DNA of 64,000 nucleotides, from assembly GCF_018678075.1 (NCBI RefSeq), contig NZ_JAHHIR010000005.1:162596-226595 (forward strand). Reading direction: 5' to 3'. The position numbers and the translations under genes were made by a program. The DNA comes from Epibacterium ulvae (GTDB lineage: Bacteria > Pseudomonadota > Alphaproteobacteria > Rhodobacterales > Rhodobacteraceae). Of this stretch, positions 42,755-51,512 are shown piece by piece (positions within the stretch are counted from its first letter, which is position 1; each line of letters begins with the position of its first letter). The notes beneath the pieces are model-generated. The model did not search any database. It saw only the letters and a list, made by a program, of their open reading frames with translations, and was not told where the DNA came from.

Positions 42755-43492
42755 TCAGAGCATGGCCATGCCGCCGTTGACGTGCAGGGTGGTGCCGGTG
42801 GTGTAGCCTGCTTCTTGCGAGGCGAGGTACAAAACGGCCGAGGCGATCTCTTGGCTGGCGCCCATACGACCGGCGGGAATTTGGGTCAGGATGCCCTCTT
42901 TCTGCTTGTCGTTCAGCTTCTCGGTCATTGCGGTTGCAATGAAGCCCGGTGCCACGGCGTTGACGGTGATGCCGCGATTGGCAACCTCATAGGCCAGCGA
43001 TTTGGACATGCCGACCATACCGGCCTTGGACGCCGCATAATTACCCTGACCCGGGTTGCCGGTTGCGCCCACCACGGATGAGATGTTGATGATCCGACCC
43101 CAACGGGCCTTCATCATACCGCGCAGAACACCGCGACACAGGCGCATGGTTGAGGTCAGATTGACGTCCAGAACGCTCTGCCATTCCTCGTCCTTCATCC
43201 GCATAAACAGGTTGTCGCGGGTGATACCGGCATTGTTGACCAAGATATCAACCGAGCCCATCGCTTCAGCCGCCTGTTTTGGCAGCGCTTCCACGGCTTC
43301 TGCATCAGACAGGTTGCAGGTCAGGACGTGGGCACGCTCGCCAAGCTCAGCCGCCAATTCGGACAGCGGGCCCTCGCGGGTACCAGAAAGCGCAACGGTC
43401 GCACCCGCTGCATGCAGGCTGCGCGCGATGTCGCCGCCGATGCCACCGGACGCGCCGGTGATAAGGGCGTTTTTGCCAGTCAGATCAAACAT
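42755..43492 (-). CDS. fabG: 3-oxoacyl-ACP reductase
   Basis: The 245-residue short-chain dehydrogenase has the NADP-binding GASGGIG motif (NALITGASGGIGGDIARSLH), NNAGITRDNLFMRM, INISSVVGATGNPGQGNYAASKAGMVGMSKSLAYEVANRGITVNAVAPGFIATAMT with the catalytic Ser, Tyr and Lys, and ASAVLYLASQEAGYTTGTTLHVNGGMAML. It reduces 3-oxoacyl-ACP in fatty acid elongation. It follows fabD by 63 bases on the same strand. Confidence 0.97.
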   Translation of the reverse strand: MFDLTGKNALITGASGGIGGDIARSLHAAGATVALSGTREGPLSELAAELGERAHVLTCNLSDAEAVEALPKQAAEAMGSVDILVNNAGITRDNLFMRMKDEEWQSVLDVNLTSTMRLCRGVLRGMMKARWGRIINISSVVGATGNPGQGNYAASKAGMVGMSKSLAYEVANRGITVNAVAPGFIATAMTEKLNDKQKEGILTQIPAGRMGASQEIASAVLYLASQEAGYTTGTTLHVNGGMAML

Positions 43493-43555
43493 GTGGTTTC
43501 CTCTATCTCAAAACGGGAGGCCGCAGCCCAGGCTGGGCCCCCTTGGGAATTTCAG

Positions 43556-44488
43556 TCAGGCGCCGATGAGGGCTGCAACGTTTTCGGGGGTGCCCACCTG
43601 TTTGGAGGCCAGGCTGCGGTCGATCTTACGGATCATACCGGACAGGGCCTTGCCTGCGCCAATCTCCCAGAACTCGGTCACACCTTTGGCGGCCATCGCT
43701 TGCACGCTTTCACGCCAGCGCACGGAACCTGTCACCTGCTCCACCAACAATTTGCGAATTTCATCGGGGTCGGTCACTGCATCGGCGCGTACATTGGCGA
43801 TCAGCGGCACGGCGGGGGATGTAATTTCAACGCCTGCCAGTGCTTCGGCCATAACATCGGCGGCGGGCTGCATCAGCGCGCAGTGGAAGGGAGCGGACAC
43901 CGGCAACATCACCGCGCGTTTTGCGCCTTTTTCCTTGGCAATCTCAGCGGCGCGTTCAACGGCGGCTTTGGCGCCGGACACCACCACTTGGGTTGGGTCA
44001 TTGTCATTGGCGGCCTGGCAGACATCACCCTGGGCGGCATCCTCTGCAACCGTGCGCACAGCTTCTAGATCCAGGCCGAGAATGGCGGCCATCGCGCCTT
44101 TGCCCACCGGAACCGCGCTTTGCATCGCTTGCCCCCGGGTGCGCAGCAAGCGCGCCGTGTCAGCCACCGAAATCGCGCCAGCCGCGGCCAGTGCGGAATA
44201 TTCGCCCAACGAATGACCGGCGACAAAGGACGCCTTGTCGATGGCCACACCTTCGGCCTCCAGCGCGCGCATCGCAGCCAGCGAGGTCGCCATCAGCGCG
44301 GGCTGTGCGTTTTGTGTCAGGGTCAGGGTTTCAATGTCGCCATCCCAGATCAACTGGCTCAGACTTTCGCCCAGGGCTGCGTCCACCTCGTCAAAGACGG
44401 CCTTGGCCGCCGGATATGCGTCTGCCAGCGCACGCCCCATGCCGATGGTCTGGGCACCTTGTCCCGGAAACACAAATGCGATTGTCAT
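43556..44488 (-). CDS. fabD: Malonyl-CoA:ACP transacylase
   Basis: The 310-residue protein starts at the ATG at 44488 (GAGG 7 bases upstream; a TTG one codon earlier is less likely). It contains FPGQGAQTIGMGRALAD, the nucleophile motif VAGHSLGEYSALAAAG, LPVSAPFHCALMQPAAD with the catalytic His, and EIGAGKALSGMIRKI. It loads malonyl units on ACP. It is the first gene of the fabD-fabG-acpP group. Confidence 0.97.
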   Translation of the reverse strand: MTIAFVFPGQGAQTIGMGRALADAYPAAKAVFDEVDAALGESLSQLIWDGDIETLTLTQNAQPALMATSLAAMRALEAEGVAIDKASFVAGHSLGEYSALAAAGAISVADTARLLRTRGQAMQSAVPVGKGAMAAILGLDLEAVRTVAEDAAQGDVCQAANDNDPTQVVVSGAKAAVERAAEIAKEKGAKRAVMLPVSAPFHCALMQPAADVMAEALAGVEITSPAVPLIANVRADAVTDPDEIRKLLVEQVTGSVRWRESVQAMAAKGVTEFWEIGAGKALSGMIRKIDRSLASKQVGTPENVAALIGA

Positions 44489-44672
44489 CAAAGGACCTCG
44501 TCGTTTTTCACCATTTGGCCTGATTTACATGCGCTTTGGGTCCGGCACAAGCAATGCCCGCATCTGGCGCAGGTCTATCGTGCAGATTTGCGTAATTCAC
44601 ATTACAGATGACACGTGGAATCTAGTCCACAGACCACGTAACGCGCTCGTTTTGACCAAAGGACTTTGCCCC

Positions 44673-46040
44673 GTGTCGCTGACTAACTCCTTCTCCCGCT
44701 ACGGATCCGTCGCCAAAAGCTTTCATTGGGCCACGGTTCTGTTGATCTTTACGACCTTTCCGGTTGGCTATTTTGCCAACGAGCTGGCCCATCAAATCAA
44801 CGCGCCCGACTTTGATGGCAACGCCGGTGTCATCTCGCGCGCCACGCTGTTGTTTTCCCTTCATAAAACCCTTGGCGTGACCGCGTTTTTCACCGGCCTT
44901 TTGCGCATACTTTGGGCGATCACCCAGGAAAAACCAGGGCTTTTGCATCCCAACAACACAGGCGAAGCACTGGTGGCCGAGGCCGTGCATTGGCTGCTGT
45001 ATGCGTTGATGATCCTGGTGCCCCTGTCGGGCTGGGTGATGCATGCGTCCGAGGTGGGTTATGCGCCGATCTGGTGGCCCTTTGGTCAAACCCTGCCCTT
45101 TGTGCCGCAATCCCACACGGTGGCCGAAGTGGCCGCTGGCGTGCATTGGCTGTTTGTCTGGACCCTGTTTGGCGTGGTTGGTCTGCATGCGGCGGGTGCG
45201 TTGAAACACCATGTCATCGACAAAGATTCCACATTGGTACGCATGCTGCCCCGCAGCAGCGCGCTGCCGACGCCGCCGGAACAATCCCATGACCTGAAAC
45301 CGCTGGCGCTGGCGATTGTGGCCTTGCTTGCGGTGCTTGGCGCAGGTCGCAGCATCGGAGCCTTTGCCGGTCATGACCACGACCACGGCCCAAAAGCGGT
45401 TGAGGAACAGGCAGCTGTCGATGACCACGCCCACGATCATGGTGATCACGACCACGGGGCGCATGATCACGGTGCAGATGATCACAGTGCACCTGATCAC
45501 GACGCAGTCACCGCAGCAGAACAAACCCCGCCAGACACCTCCGCCGGGCCAGACAGTTGGACGGTTGACAGCGGCAGCTTGGGGATCGCGGTTGTTCAAG
45601 GGGGCAGCACGGTTGACGGCGGGTTTGCAGATTGGGCCGCCGACATCACCTTTGCCGCGCCAACGCAACCGGGCCCGGCAGGTGCTGTGACCGTGACCAT
45701 CGACATCGCATCCCTCAGCCTGGGATCGGTCACAACCCAGGCGCTGGGGGTGGATTACTTCAACGCCACGACATTCCCAAAAGCGGTGTTTACGGCTGAG
45801 ATCGAGAAGCTGGAGAGCGGCTATCAAGCCGTCGGCACCCTGACCATTCGCGACAAGACGCAGCCCTTTACCCTGCCATTCACCTTGGACATCGACGGTG
45901 ACACAGCCACAATGGTCGGTGTCTCTAGCCTGCAGCGGCTCGACTATGATGTCGGGCTTTCCCAAAAAGATGAAAGCACCGTGGGTTTCACCGTGGATAT
46001 CAAAGTCGATCTGACCGCGACCCGCGCCGCTGACGGCTAA
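44673..46040 (+). CDS. Cytochrome b561 domain fused to a YceI domain
   Basis: A GTG start at 44673 has AAAGGA 9 bases upstream and gives 455 residues; the longer upstream frame is antisense to fabD. Residues ~8-190 are a four-helix cytochrome b561 domain with membrane His ligands (SFHWATVLLIFTTFPVGYF, LLFSLHKTLGVTAFFTGLLRI, VHWLLYALMILVPLSGWVMHAS, AGVHWLFVWTLFGVVGLHAAGALKHH). A further membrane segment (LALAIVALLAVLGAG) leads to a His/Asp-rich linker, then a periplasmic YceI lipocalin-like domain (VTVTIDIASLSLGSVTTQALGVDYFNATTFPKAVFTAEIE). It may couple quinone redox to a lipid-like isoprenoid ligand. Confidence 0.88.
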   Translation: MSLTNSFSRYGSVAKSFHWATVLLIFTTFPVGYFANELAHQINAPDFDGNAGVISRATLLFSLHKTLGVTAFFTGLLRILWAITQEKPGLLHPNNTGEALVAEAVHWLLYALMILVPLSGWVMHASEVGYAPIWWPFGQTLPFVPQSHTVAEVAAGVHWLFVWTLFGVVGLHAAGALKHHVIDKDSTLVRMLPRSSALPTPPEQSHDLKPLALAIVALLAVLGAGRSIGAFAGHDHDHGPKAVEEQAAVDDHAHDHGDHDHGAHDHGADDHSAPDHDAVTAAEQTPPDTSAGPDSWTVDSGSLGIAVVQGGSTVDGGFADWAADITFAAPTQPGPAGAVTVTIDIASLSLGSVTTQALGVDYFNATTFPKAVFTAEIEKLESGYQAVGTLTIRDKTQPFTLPFTLDIDGDTATMVGVSSLQRLDYDVGLSQKDESTVGFTVDIKVDLTATRAADG

Positions 46041-46067
46041 CGGGCGGGCCTGCCCAAACCACAAGTC

Positions 46068-46097
46068 AAGAAAGGCGCGGTTTGGCGCGGCTTTCTT
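46068..46097. terminator. Possible shared terminator between converging genes
   Basis: AAGAAAG and CTTTCTT with an inner CGCG pairing form an imperfect stem (one mismatch). It overlaps the last bases of the Hint-protein gene. T tracts are short on both strands. Confidence 0.35.
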
Positions 46098-47889
46098 ACC
46101 CCATAAGTGACGTGGCGAAATACGACACCTGCGGCGGCATCACGAAGGCCTCAGGCGTTTCGGATGCTTTGGGCATGTCACGCTGATAGAGATCGCGCAG
46201 CTGCGCATAAGGACGTGCAGGCGCGCCGTAACGCCGGGTAATTTCCAGCCGCATCCGTTTTTGGTCCGCAATAAATTGGAAGGCTGACGCCAGTTCTGGA
46301 TAGGCCACGATCAAAGACAAGCGAGCGCGGACCGACAGACCAGCCAAGGCGACGGGGCCGGGATACATGCTTTCGGACCAGATACCGTCGACCTGCACGA
46401 TGGCATGGCGCGGCAAAAGAAAGTGGATGTAATCCACCGCACGCACATCCTCGGCCACCGTGATCCCACAATGCCTATACGCTGCCAGATGTTTGGCCCG
46501 CACCAAGGTGTCATCACACAAAAACCCGTGCTGCGGGGAGACGAGCAAAGTGTTCCGATTGCCCAAGGCCCCCGGTTCCAGCCGAATGGGACGCTGGTTT
46601 GGGCGCGCGCGCAGACCTTTTTGCCCGACCCTTTGACGATTGACCCAAAGCACCGGCATCAAACCGGTGTCCAGTGTTTGCACCAAATCACCGGGACGCA
46701 GGTCTTCAACCCGTTTCCCACCTTTGGCGGTCAAGATCCGAGCGCCGGGCGTATAGCAGGGAATACCAATGGAGTTGAGTTGTGCTGCGCTCGAGAGCTG
46801 CGTGGGGTCGACCCCTTTGAGCGTGACCGTTTCACCGTCCGGAAACGAGATCACTGCATTGCCGCCGCCATCGTCACTGACGGTCACATCCCAAGCGTTG
46901 ACCGCCCCATCTACTCCGTTACCGCCGGTAAGTTCAGAGACATCCAATTGGTCGACGGTGAAGCCATTGCCATCCCCATCGGACATGTCGAAATCAGCAA
47001 TGGAATCGTCACCAAAGCTGTCCTCTAGCACAAAGACGTCATCACCATCGCCGCCGGTCATGACATCGTTGCCAGCGCCGCCTACGATCGTGTCGTTACC
47101 GGCATCGCCATCGATTGTATCAGCGCCATCGCCGCCATAGATCAGATCGTCCCCGGTGGTAATCTGATCGCCGTCCGCGTCCGTGTATCCCAGCGCCATA
47201 CTGTCCGCGCCGCTGGTCCCGTCGACCTGACCGTTCAGCTCAGCGGTTTCCTCTGGCGTCAGCTCCCCTTGGTAGATAGTGAAATCGCTGACGGTGCCGT
47301 CCAGGTAATGTTCGAGGTTATCCGCAACACCGTCGCCACTTTTCCATTGGCTTGCGCCCAGGGTCCAGGGTTCACTGTTGCCGCCCAGCGAAATATCAGC
47401 CCCATCGGTCACCGGATCGGTGTTTGAACCGACCAAGACACCGTCAATATAAAGCTCCATCCCGTTGTCGGGGCCGAAACTGTAGGTCAGCGTGTATTCT
47501 TCACCCGGAGTGATCGTGACGCCGGAAGGTTTGATATAGTAACTGTCACTATCAGACTGGTGACGGATCCAAAGCGAGCCATCCTCTTCGACCCGCACGG
47601 TAAAGTGCCCACCGTCGTCATACTCCCGAGAGTCGCGCGAAACGATCGTCTGTTTGCTGCCGATACTATCGACAGAGAACGTCATTTCGATTGTTGCGTG
47701 ATCAATCTCATACTCGGTGCTGGCCGGAATCTCAGCGTAGTCGCCACTGCCATCCAACTCTAAAACGCCGCCAGAGACCGAAGCATCGCCATGCAACAAG
47801 GCATCGTTGTCGTTGGAGGACGTATCATTCAGCGGATCGGAACCATCGTCAAAGTTCCAATGTCCGATAATCTTAGCTTCTTCACTCAT
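46096..47889 (-). CDS. Secreted LamG / RTX repeat / Hint domain protein
   Basis: The 597-residue protein has no N-terminal signal peptide. Residues ~1-205 form a LamG/concanavalin-like domain (IGHWNFDDGSDPLNDTSSNDNDALLHGDA..., TIEMTFSVDS, YTLTYSFGPDNGMELYIDGVLVG). Residues ~235-280 carry RTX nonapeptides (YGGDGADTIDGDAGNDTIVGGAGNDVMTGGDGDD) that bind calcium and usually mark type I secretion. From ~375 a Hint domain begins (IPCYTPGARILTAKGGKRVEDLRPGDLVQTLDTG... NTLLVSPQHGFLCDD), with the leading Cys and the SPQH block of the Hedgehog/intein fold. No following extein-like domain is present. Confidence 0.85.
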   Translation of the reverse strand: MSEEAKIIGHWNFDDGSDPLNDTSSNDNDALLHGDASVSGGVLELDGSGDYAEIPASTEYEIDHATIEMTFSVDSIGSKQTIVSRDSREYDDGGHFTVRVEEDGSLWIRHQSDSDSYYIKPSGVTITPGEEYTLTYSFGPDNGMELYIDGVLVGSNTDPVTDGADISLGGNSEPWTLGASQWKSGDGVADNLEHYLDGTVSDFTIYQGELTPEETAELNGQVDGTSGADSMALGYTDADGDQITTGDDLIYGGDGADTIDGDAGNDTIVGGAGNDVMTGGDGDDVFVLEDSFGDDSIADFDMSDGDGNGFTVDQLDVSELTGGNGVDGAVNAWDVTVSDDGGGNAVISFPDGETVTLKGVDPTQLSSAAQLNSIGIPCYTPGARILTAKGGKRVEDLRPGDLVQTLDTGLMPVLWVNRQRVGQKGLRARPNQRPIRLEPGALGNRNTLLVSPQHGFLCDDTLVRAKHLAAYRHCGITVAEDVRAVDYIHFLLPRHAIVQVDGIWSESMYPGPVALAGLSVRARLSLIVAYPELASAFQFIADQKRMRLEITRRYGAPARPYAQLRDLYQRDMPKASETPEAFVMPPQVSYFATSLMG

Positions 47890-48053
47890 AAACAACCCCG
47901 TCGCGAATTGCAGCCAAAGTTCTGTTACATATATGAAAAATTGGTTTTATTGGGTGCCAAAATTGTATCGAATTTTAGACAGCTTTATTGCCATTGCCCA
48001 AATCGGCTGCGGGTGGCTGCCGAACTGGCGTGACGGAAAACCATATTGCGCCC

Positions 48054-48073
48054 GCATATGTTATACCATATCC
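48054..48073. promoter_or_regulatory. Zur-like palindrome upstream of the CobW-family gene
   Basis: GCATATGTTATACCATATCC is palindromic at 16 of 20 positions and contains the ATGTTATA half-site typical of alphaproteobacterial Zur boxes. It lies 97 bases before the start of the CobW-family GTPase gene; members of that family are often zinc-regulated. The rest of the 281-base divergent region (47890-48170) shows no other clear feature. Confidence 0.5.
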
Positions 48074-48170
48074 ATCGCTAAAGCTCGGCGCGTTCCAGTT
48101 GTCTTTGAAGCCATTGAGTGTCACACCCGCTACCGTTTTCATTGCCGCCCCAAGGCCGACAGGAGTTTAC

Positions 48171-49286
48171 ATGTCCGAGACCCGCTTACCTGTCACGCTC
48201 CTCACAGGATTTCTGGGGGCGGGCAAATCGACCCTGCTGAACAAAGTCCTGTCAGACGGCACCTCTGGTCGCATCGCGGTGGTGGTGAATGAATTTGGCG
48301 AAGTCGGGCTGGATCATGACCTGATCGAAGCCACCAGCGAAGAGGTTGTTCTGCTGACGTCGGGCTGCATTTGCTGTTCGATCCAGGGCGATCTGGCCGA
48401 GACTTTGCTGGATCTGGTCAAACGCCGCGACGCAGGTGATCTGGATTTTGAGCGTATTGTCATTGAAACCACCGGCCTGGCCGATCCGGCCCCCATCCAG
48501 CAGACCATGCTGGTTGATCGCACTTTGACCAGTATTGTCTATCTCGACGGGGTGGTGACCTTGGTTGATGCGGTCAACGGGCAAAAAACGCTGGATGCCC
48601 AGTTTGAGGCGGTGTCCCAGGCCGCCACCGCAGATCTTTTGTTGCTGACCAAAACCGACCTGGCCCAGCCGGAAGAGATCCAGAGCCTGCGCGCACGTCT
48701 GGAAACCTTGAACACCACCGCACAAATGGCAGAGGTCGCCGCCGCCGTCAGCGATCCCACAATGCTGTGGGGGCTGTCGGGCATGCGCCGGGATGTGACC
48801 ACAATAGACGCCCTCGCCTGGATGTCGCGTGATACCGCCCCTGCCCCGGCCGCAGATCCGTTTGCCAATCTGTCGGGCCTCAATCTGCAGCCCAAGACTG
48901 AAAGTTTCTCGCCTCATGATGCGCGCATCGCCTCCGCCTCAATCACACTGGACGGCCCATTGGAAGATGTCGTGTTTGACAAATGGTTGGACACGCTGGT
49001 GGCGCTCAAAGGGCGTGATCTGTTGCGGCTAAAGGGGATCGTGTTCATCAAAGGCATGGAGCATCCCTTTGTTTTTCACGGGGTGCAGCATATTTTTGAC
49101 CTGCCGGTGCCGCTGAAAAACTGGCCCAAAGGGGACACGACCTCGCGCATCGTGGTGATCGCCCGCGATATGACCCCTGCGCAGTTGGAGCGCAGCCTGG
49201 ATATGTTGCGCGCCACCAAAGGCGACACAAAACAGGCTGCCGTATTCCCCGGCTGGAAAGAGCTCGAGGCGGAGAACTGGCCGTAA
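48171..49286 (+). CDS. CobW/COG0523-family GTPase, putative metal chaperone
   Basis: The 371-residue protein starts at the ATG at 48171 (AGGAG upstream; longer frames are spurious). It has Walker A GFLGAGKST (13-21), the metal-binding CxCC at 66-69 (SGCICC), Walker B-like IVIETTGLADPAP, LLLTKTDLAQPEE and a C-terminal CobW_C domain (LEDVVFDKWLDTLVALKGRDLLRLKGIVFIKGMEHPFVFHGVQHIF). G3E GTPases of this group insert or deliver metals such as zinc or cobalt. No cobalamin genes are near, and the upstream Zur-like box points to zinc. Confidence 0.9.
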   Translation: MSETRLPVTLLTGFLGAGKSTLLNKVLSDGTSGRIAVVVNEFGEVGLDHDLIEATSEEVVLLTSGCICCSIQGDLAETLLDLVKRRDAGDLDFERIVIETTGLADPAPIQQTMLVDRTLTSIVYLDGVVTLVDAVNGQKTLDAQFEAVSQAATADLLLLTKTDLAQPEEIQSLRARLETLNTTAQMAEVAAAVSDPTMLWGLSGMRRDVTTIDALAWMSRDTAPAPAADPFANLSGLNLQPKTESFSPHDARIASASITLDGPLEDVVFDKWLDTLVALKGRDLLRLKGIVFIKGMEHPFVFHGVQHIFDLPVPLKNWPKGDTTSRIVVIARDMTPAQLERSLDMLRATKGDTKQAAVFPGWKELEAENWP

Positions 49287-49315
49287 CGCCCGCGCCTTGA
49301 TGCCGAATTGAAACT

Positions 49316-49347
49316 AAAAAACCGCCACCCCGGATGGGACGGCGGTT
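49316..49347 (-). terminator. Terminator between the CobW-family gene and yceI
   Basis: On the minus strand AACCGCC (then a 14-base loop) pairs with GGCGGTT and six T residues follow. It lies just after the yceI stop. Confidence 0.75.
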
Positions 49348-49371
49348 CGGTGGCTTGCGCGGGTCGTGCGA

Positions 49372-49950
49372 TTACTCGGCTTTACCGGCCTCGATCGAGA
49401 TCACAACCGGGATTTCGTCGGTCACAAATGGTACGTGCTTGCCCAGACCAAAATCGGTGCGCAGCAATGTGGTGGTGGCGTTGAAGCCGGCCCATGGACC
49501 TTTGGAGAACGGGTGCGCGTCGGTTTTGCCGTTCAGCTCAGCATTCAGAACCACAGATTTGGTCACACCGTTCATGGTCAGATCGCCGGTGATCAGCGCA
49601 GTTTCCTGGCCGGTCACTTTGATGTCGGTTGAGACAAAGGTGACGCTTTCGTTTTCTGCCGCGTTGAAGAAGTCTTCGCTCATGAAATGTGCCAAGCGCG
49701 CTTCCCAGCCTGTCAGCATGGTTGTGACAGGGAATTCGATCGATACGGAAGAATTGGCGACATCTTCCTGGTCAAACATGATCTCGCCTTCAAAACCGGA
49801 GAACATGCCATAAATAGTCGAAAAACCCAGGTGGTCAAAAGAGAACAGGATGTTGCTGTGACCAGGGTCCAGGACATATTTTTCGGGCGCGGCAACAGCT
49901 GCGGTGGCGCCAGCGGCGATCAGGGCGGCTGCGGTCAAAATGCGTTTCAT
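49372..49950 (-). CDS. Periplasmic YceI-family protein
   Basis: The 192-residue protein has a signal peptide (MKRILTAAALIAAGATAAVAA). The YceI beta-barrel follows (PEKYVLDPGHSNILFSFDHLGFSTIYGMFSGFEGEIMFDQEDVANSSVSIEFPV, HFMSEDFFNAAENESVTFVST, LTMNGVTKSVVLNAELNG). The family binds polyisoprenoids or similar lipids in a central cavity. It is a free-standing partner of the YceI domain fused to cytochrome b561 at 44673, but the two are not in one operon. Confidence 0.93.
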   Translation of the reverse strand: MKRILTAAALIAAGATAAVAAPEKYVLDPGHSNILFSFDHLGFSTIYGMFSGFEGEIMFDQEDVANSSVSIEFPVTTMLTGWEARLAHFMSEDFFNAAENESVTFVSTDIKVTGQETALITGDLTMNGVTKSVVLNAELNGKTDAHPFSKGPWAGFNATTTLLRTDFGLGKHVPFVTDEIPVVISIEAGKAE

Positions 49951-50150
49951 GGGAAGGCTCCATTGAGATCAATTTATGTTGTCGAAAGATGCCAGTTTAC
50001 CCATGAAAAGAAAGCAGCTTTTTCTAACAATCACTGTGTGTTGATACACAGATGTTCGCCACGAAGACGCGCAGCTGAACATGACAGGCCGCGCGCGCAA
50101 CATTGATCAGCCTAGTCGCGGCCTTCGAGCTAGCCTCTTTGCGCGTCAGG

Positions 50151-50530
50151 CGTGATCAACGCGGCGGCAAATCCCGCGTGGATATCCGCTGCAATACCGA
50201 CCAATCCGGCCGCCGGCTTCTTCGACCAGGATCTAGCCGGCTGCAAAATGCCATGGGTCCAGATGACGGTTCCAACTACGATCAAGCCGCCCGGCTACCA
50301 CATAGGCAAGGTCCAGCGCCGCAGCTCCCAGTGGTCGGATACGCGGCGGTCAAGGCGCGTTCCACCCTTTGGGCGCAGCGCTGATCCGCGGCGCGAACAA
50401 AACCCGCAACATCGCCCGCGTTCAGTTGACCGCTTTGGAGGGTGGCAAAATGGTCCAGCATCTGCGCGCCCGCCTCCTAAACCGCGCCAATCATCGCCCT
50501 AAGCTCGCCCGTTTGTTGCAATGTAGCGTT
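50151..50530 (-). pseudogene. Decayed inositol monophosphatase (SuhB-like) remnant
   Basis: Reading the minus strand from about 50530, ELRAMIGAV is followed by a TAG stop (50477-50479), then EAGAQMLDHFATLQSGQL and FVRAADQRCAQRVERALTAA, an eroded SuhB N terminus. The frame then changes and RPLGAAALDLAYVVAGRLD, WNRHLDPWHFAAG, a second TAG and ILVEEAGGRIG follow. That is the C-terminal part of the family, which normally reads like GSAALDLAYVAAGRYDGFWE...PWDMAAGILIVREAGG. The middle with the metal-binding DP(L/I)DGT block is gone. Two stops, a frame change and an internal deletion mark it as dead. The rest of 49951-50649 holds nothing else I recognise. Confidence 0.7.
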
Positions 50531-50649
50531 CCCCACATCAACTCACTCAACAATCACCGCATCACATCCAGAACGCGCAGGGCGGCAAACAAAATGGGAG
50601 GCACGCAGACTGCGCCCTCCCTTCCCGAAAACTCAATGTGGGGGGTGAT

Positions 50650-51204
50650 TTAGGACAAGATCGGTAGATGCCCGGACAGACGGTCGCGCAATAAGGCGCG
50701 CGCTTTGCGGTCGGGGATGGGCAGTTCGGCCAAGGGCACGCCGTCGCGATCGACCACTTGTAGACGTTTTGCTTCCAGTCGCACACCGCCCAGACTGTCA
50801 AAGGAGCGGCGCAGCAGAACCGCGTCCTCACCCGTGCGGCTACGGCGCATGAGTCGCAGCTCGCGGGCGTCGGGATCAAAGCAGATCTCGGGGCTGAACC
50901 AGTCTTCGGCGCGGCTGAACAACTGCCAACCCAGGATGACCATCAACCCGCTGGTGATTGCATAGTGCAAAAGCGTGGAGGGCGACAAGGTCACGCCAAA
51001 GGCCAGAACGGCGCCGCCACTAGTGCTGATCAGCAAGCCTGCGACCTGAACACAGCGCAACGCAAACCCCAACGTCGCCATTAAACATACAGGCCCGGAA
51101 TTGGTAGGTTGCACAGAAGACATCGTGGGCTTTGCGGCGCTTTCGCCAGCCGTAGAGAATTGTGCCGCTTGCATACGCCCGTCGGGCAGATCCGCCATTG
51201 TCAT
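50650..51204 (-). CDS. Hypothetical membrane protein
   Basis: The 184-residue protein starts at the ATG at 51204 with GGGAG 6 bases upstream. A polar N-terminal ~35 residues precede two predicted membrane helices (LMATLGFALRCVQVAGLLISTSGGAVLAFGV and LLHYAITSGLMVILGW). A cytoplasmic beta-rich tail follows (ICFDPDARELRLMRRSRTGEDAVLLRRSFDSLGGVRLEAKRLQVVDRDGVPLAELPIPD). The tail resembles a PH-like or LysM-unrelated small domain, but I do not recognise the family. It is divergent from rpsF. Confidence 0.6.
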   Translation of the reverse strand: MTMADLPDGRMQAAQFSTAGESAAKPTMSSVQPTNSGPVCLMATLGFALRCVQVAGLLISTSGGAVLAFGVTLSPSTLLHYAITSGLMVILGWQLFSRAEDWFSPEICFDPDARELRLMRRSRTGEDAVLLRRSFDSLGGVRLEAKRLQVVDRDGVPLAELPIPDRKARALLRDRLSGHLPILS

Positions 51205-51512
51205 TATCCACTCCCTTCTGTGAGCCTAAACAGGTACAGGACGGACACCGGCCGCGCCGCACGATTAACGCTTCGTTAAACCCTTTCTCACCCGCAATTG
51301 CGGCGCAAGTTGGGCTGAGACGTGAAGAGAAATCACAAGGCCTGCGTCGGATCAACGGCCCGGCGTCAAAGCGCCTTGCGAAAACCACAAAACCCTGTAT
51401 ATGGGGCACTTCTTCCGCATCACTTTTCGATCCGCGCAGACTCTCGTGGTGGGGCCGCGGAAGGTCATCTGCCCTACCTTTGAAATGCGCCTTGAAAGAA
51501 ACAGGAGCTCAC
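51205..51512 (+). promoter_or_regulatory. Leader and promoter region of the rpsF operon
   Basis: The 308 bases carry no gene I can support; a longer frame through them into rpsF is not protein-like. They should hold the rpsF promoter and an untranslated leader. Ribosomal protein operons of this type are often autoregulated through leader RNA bound by S6:S18, but I could not place such a motif. Confidence 0.35.

Noticed and set aside
44622..46064. 480-codon open frame on the minus strand
   Set aside because: It is antisense to the cytochrome b561-YceI fusion gene, which has membrane helices, heme-ligand histidines and a well-placed start.
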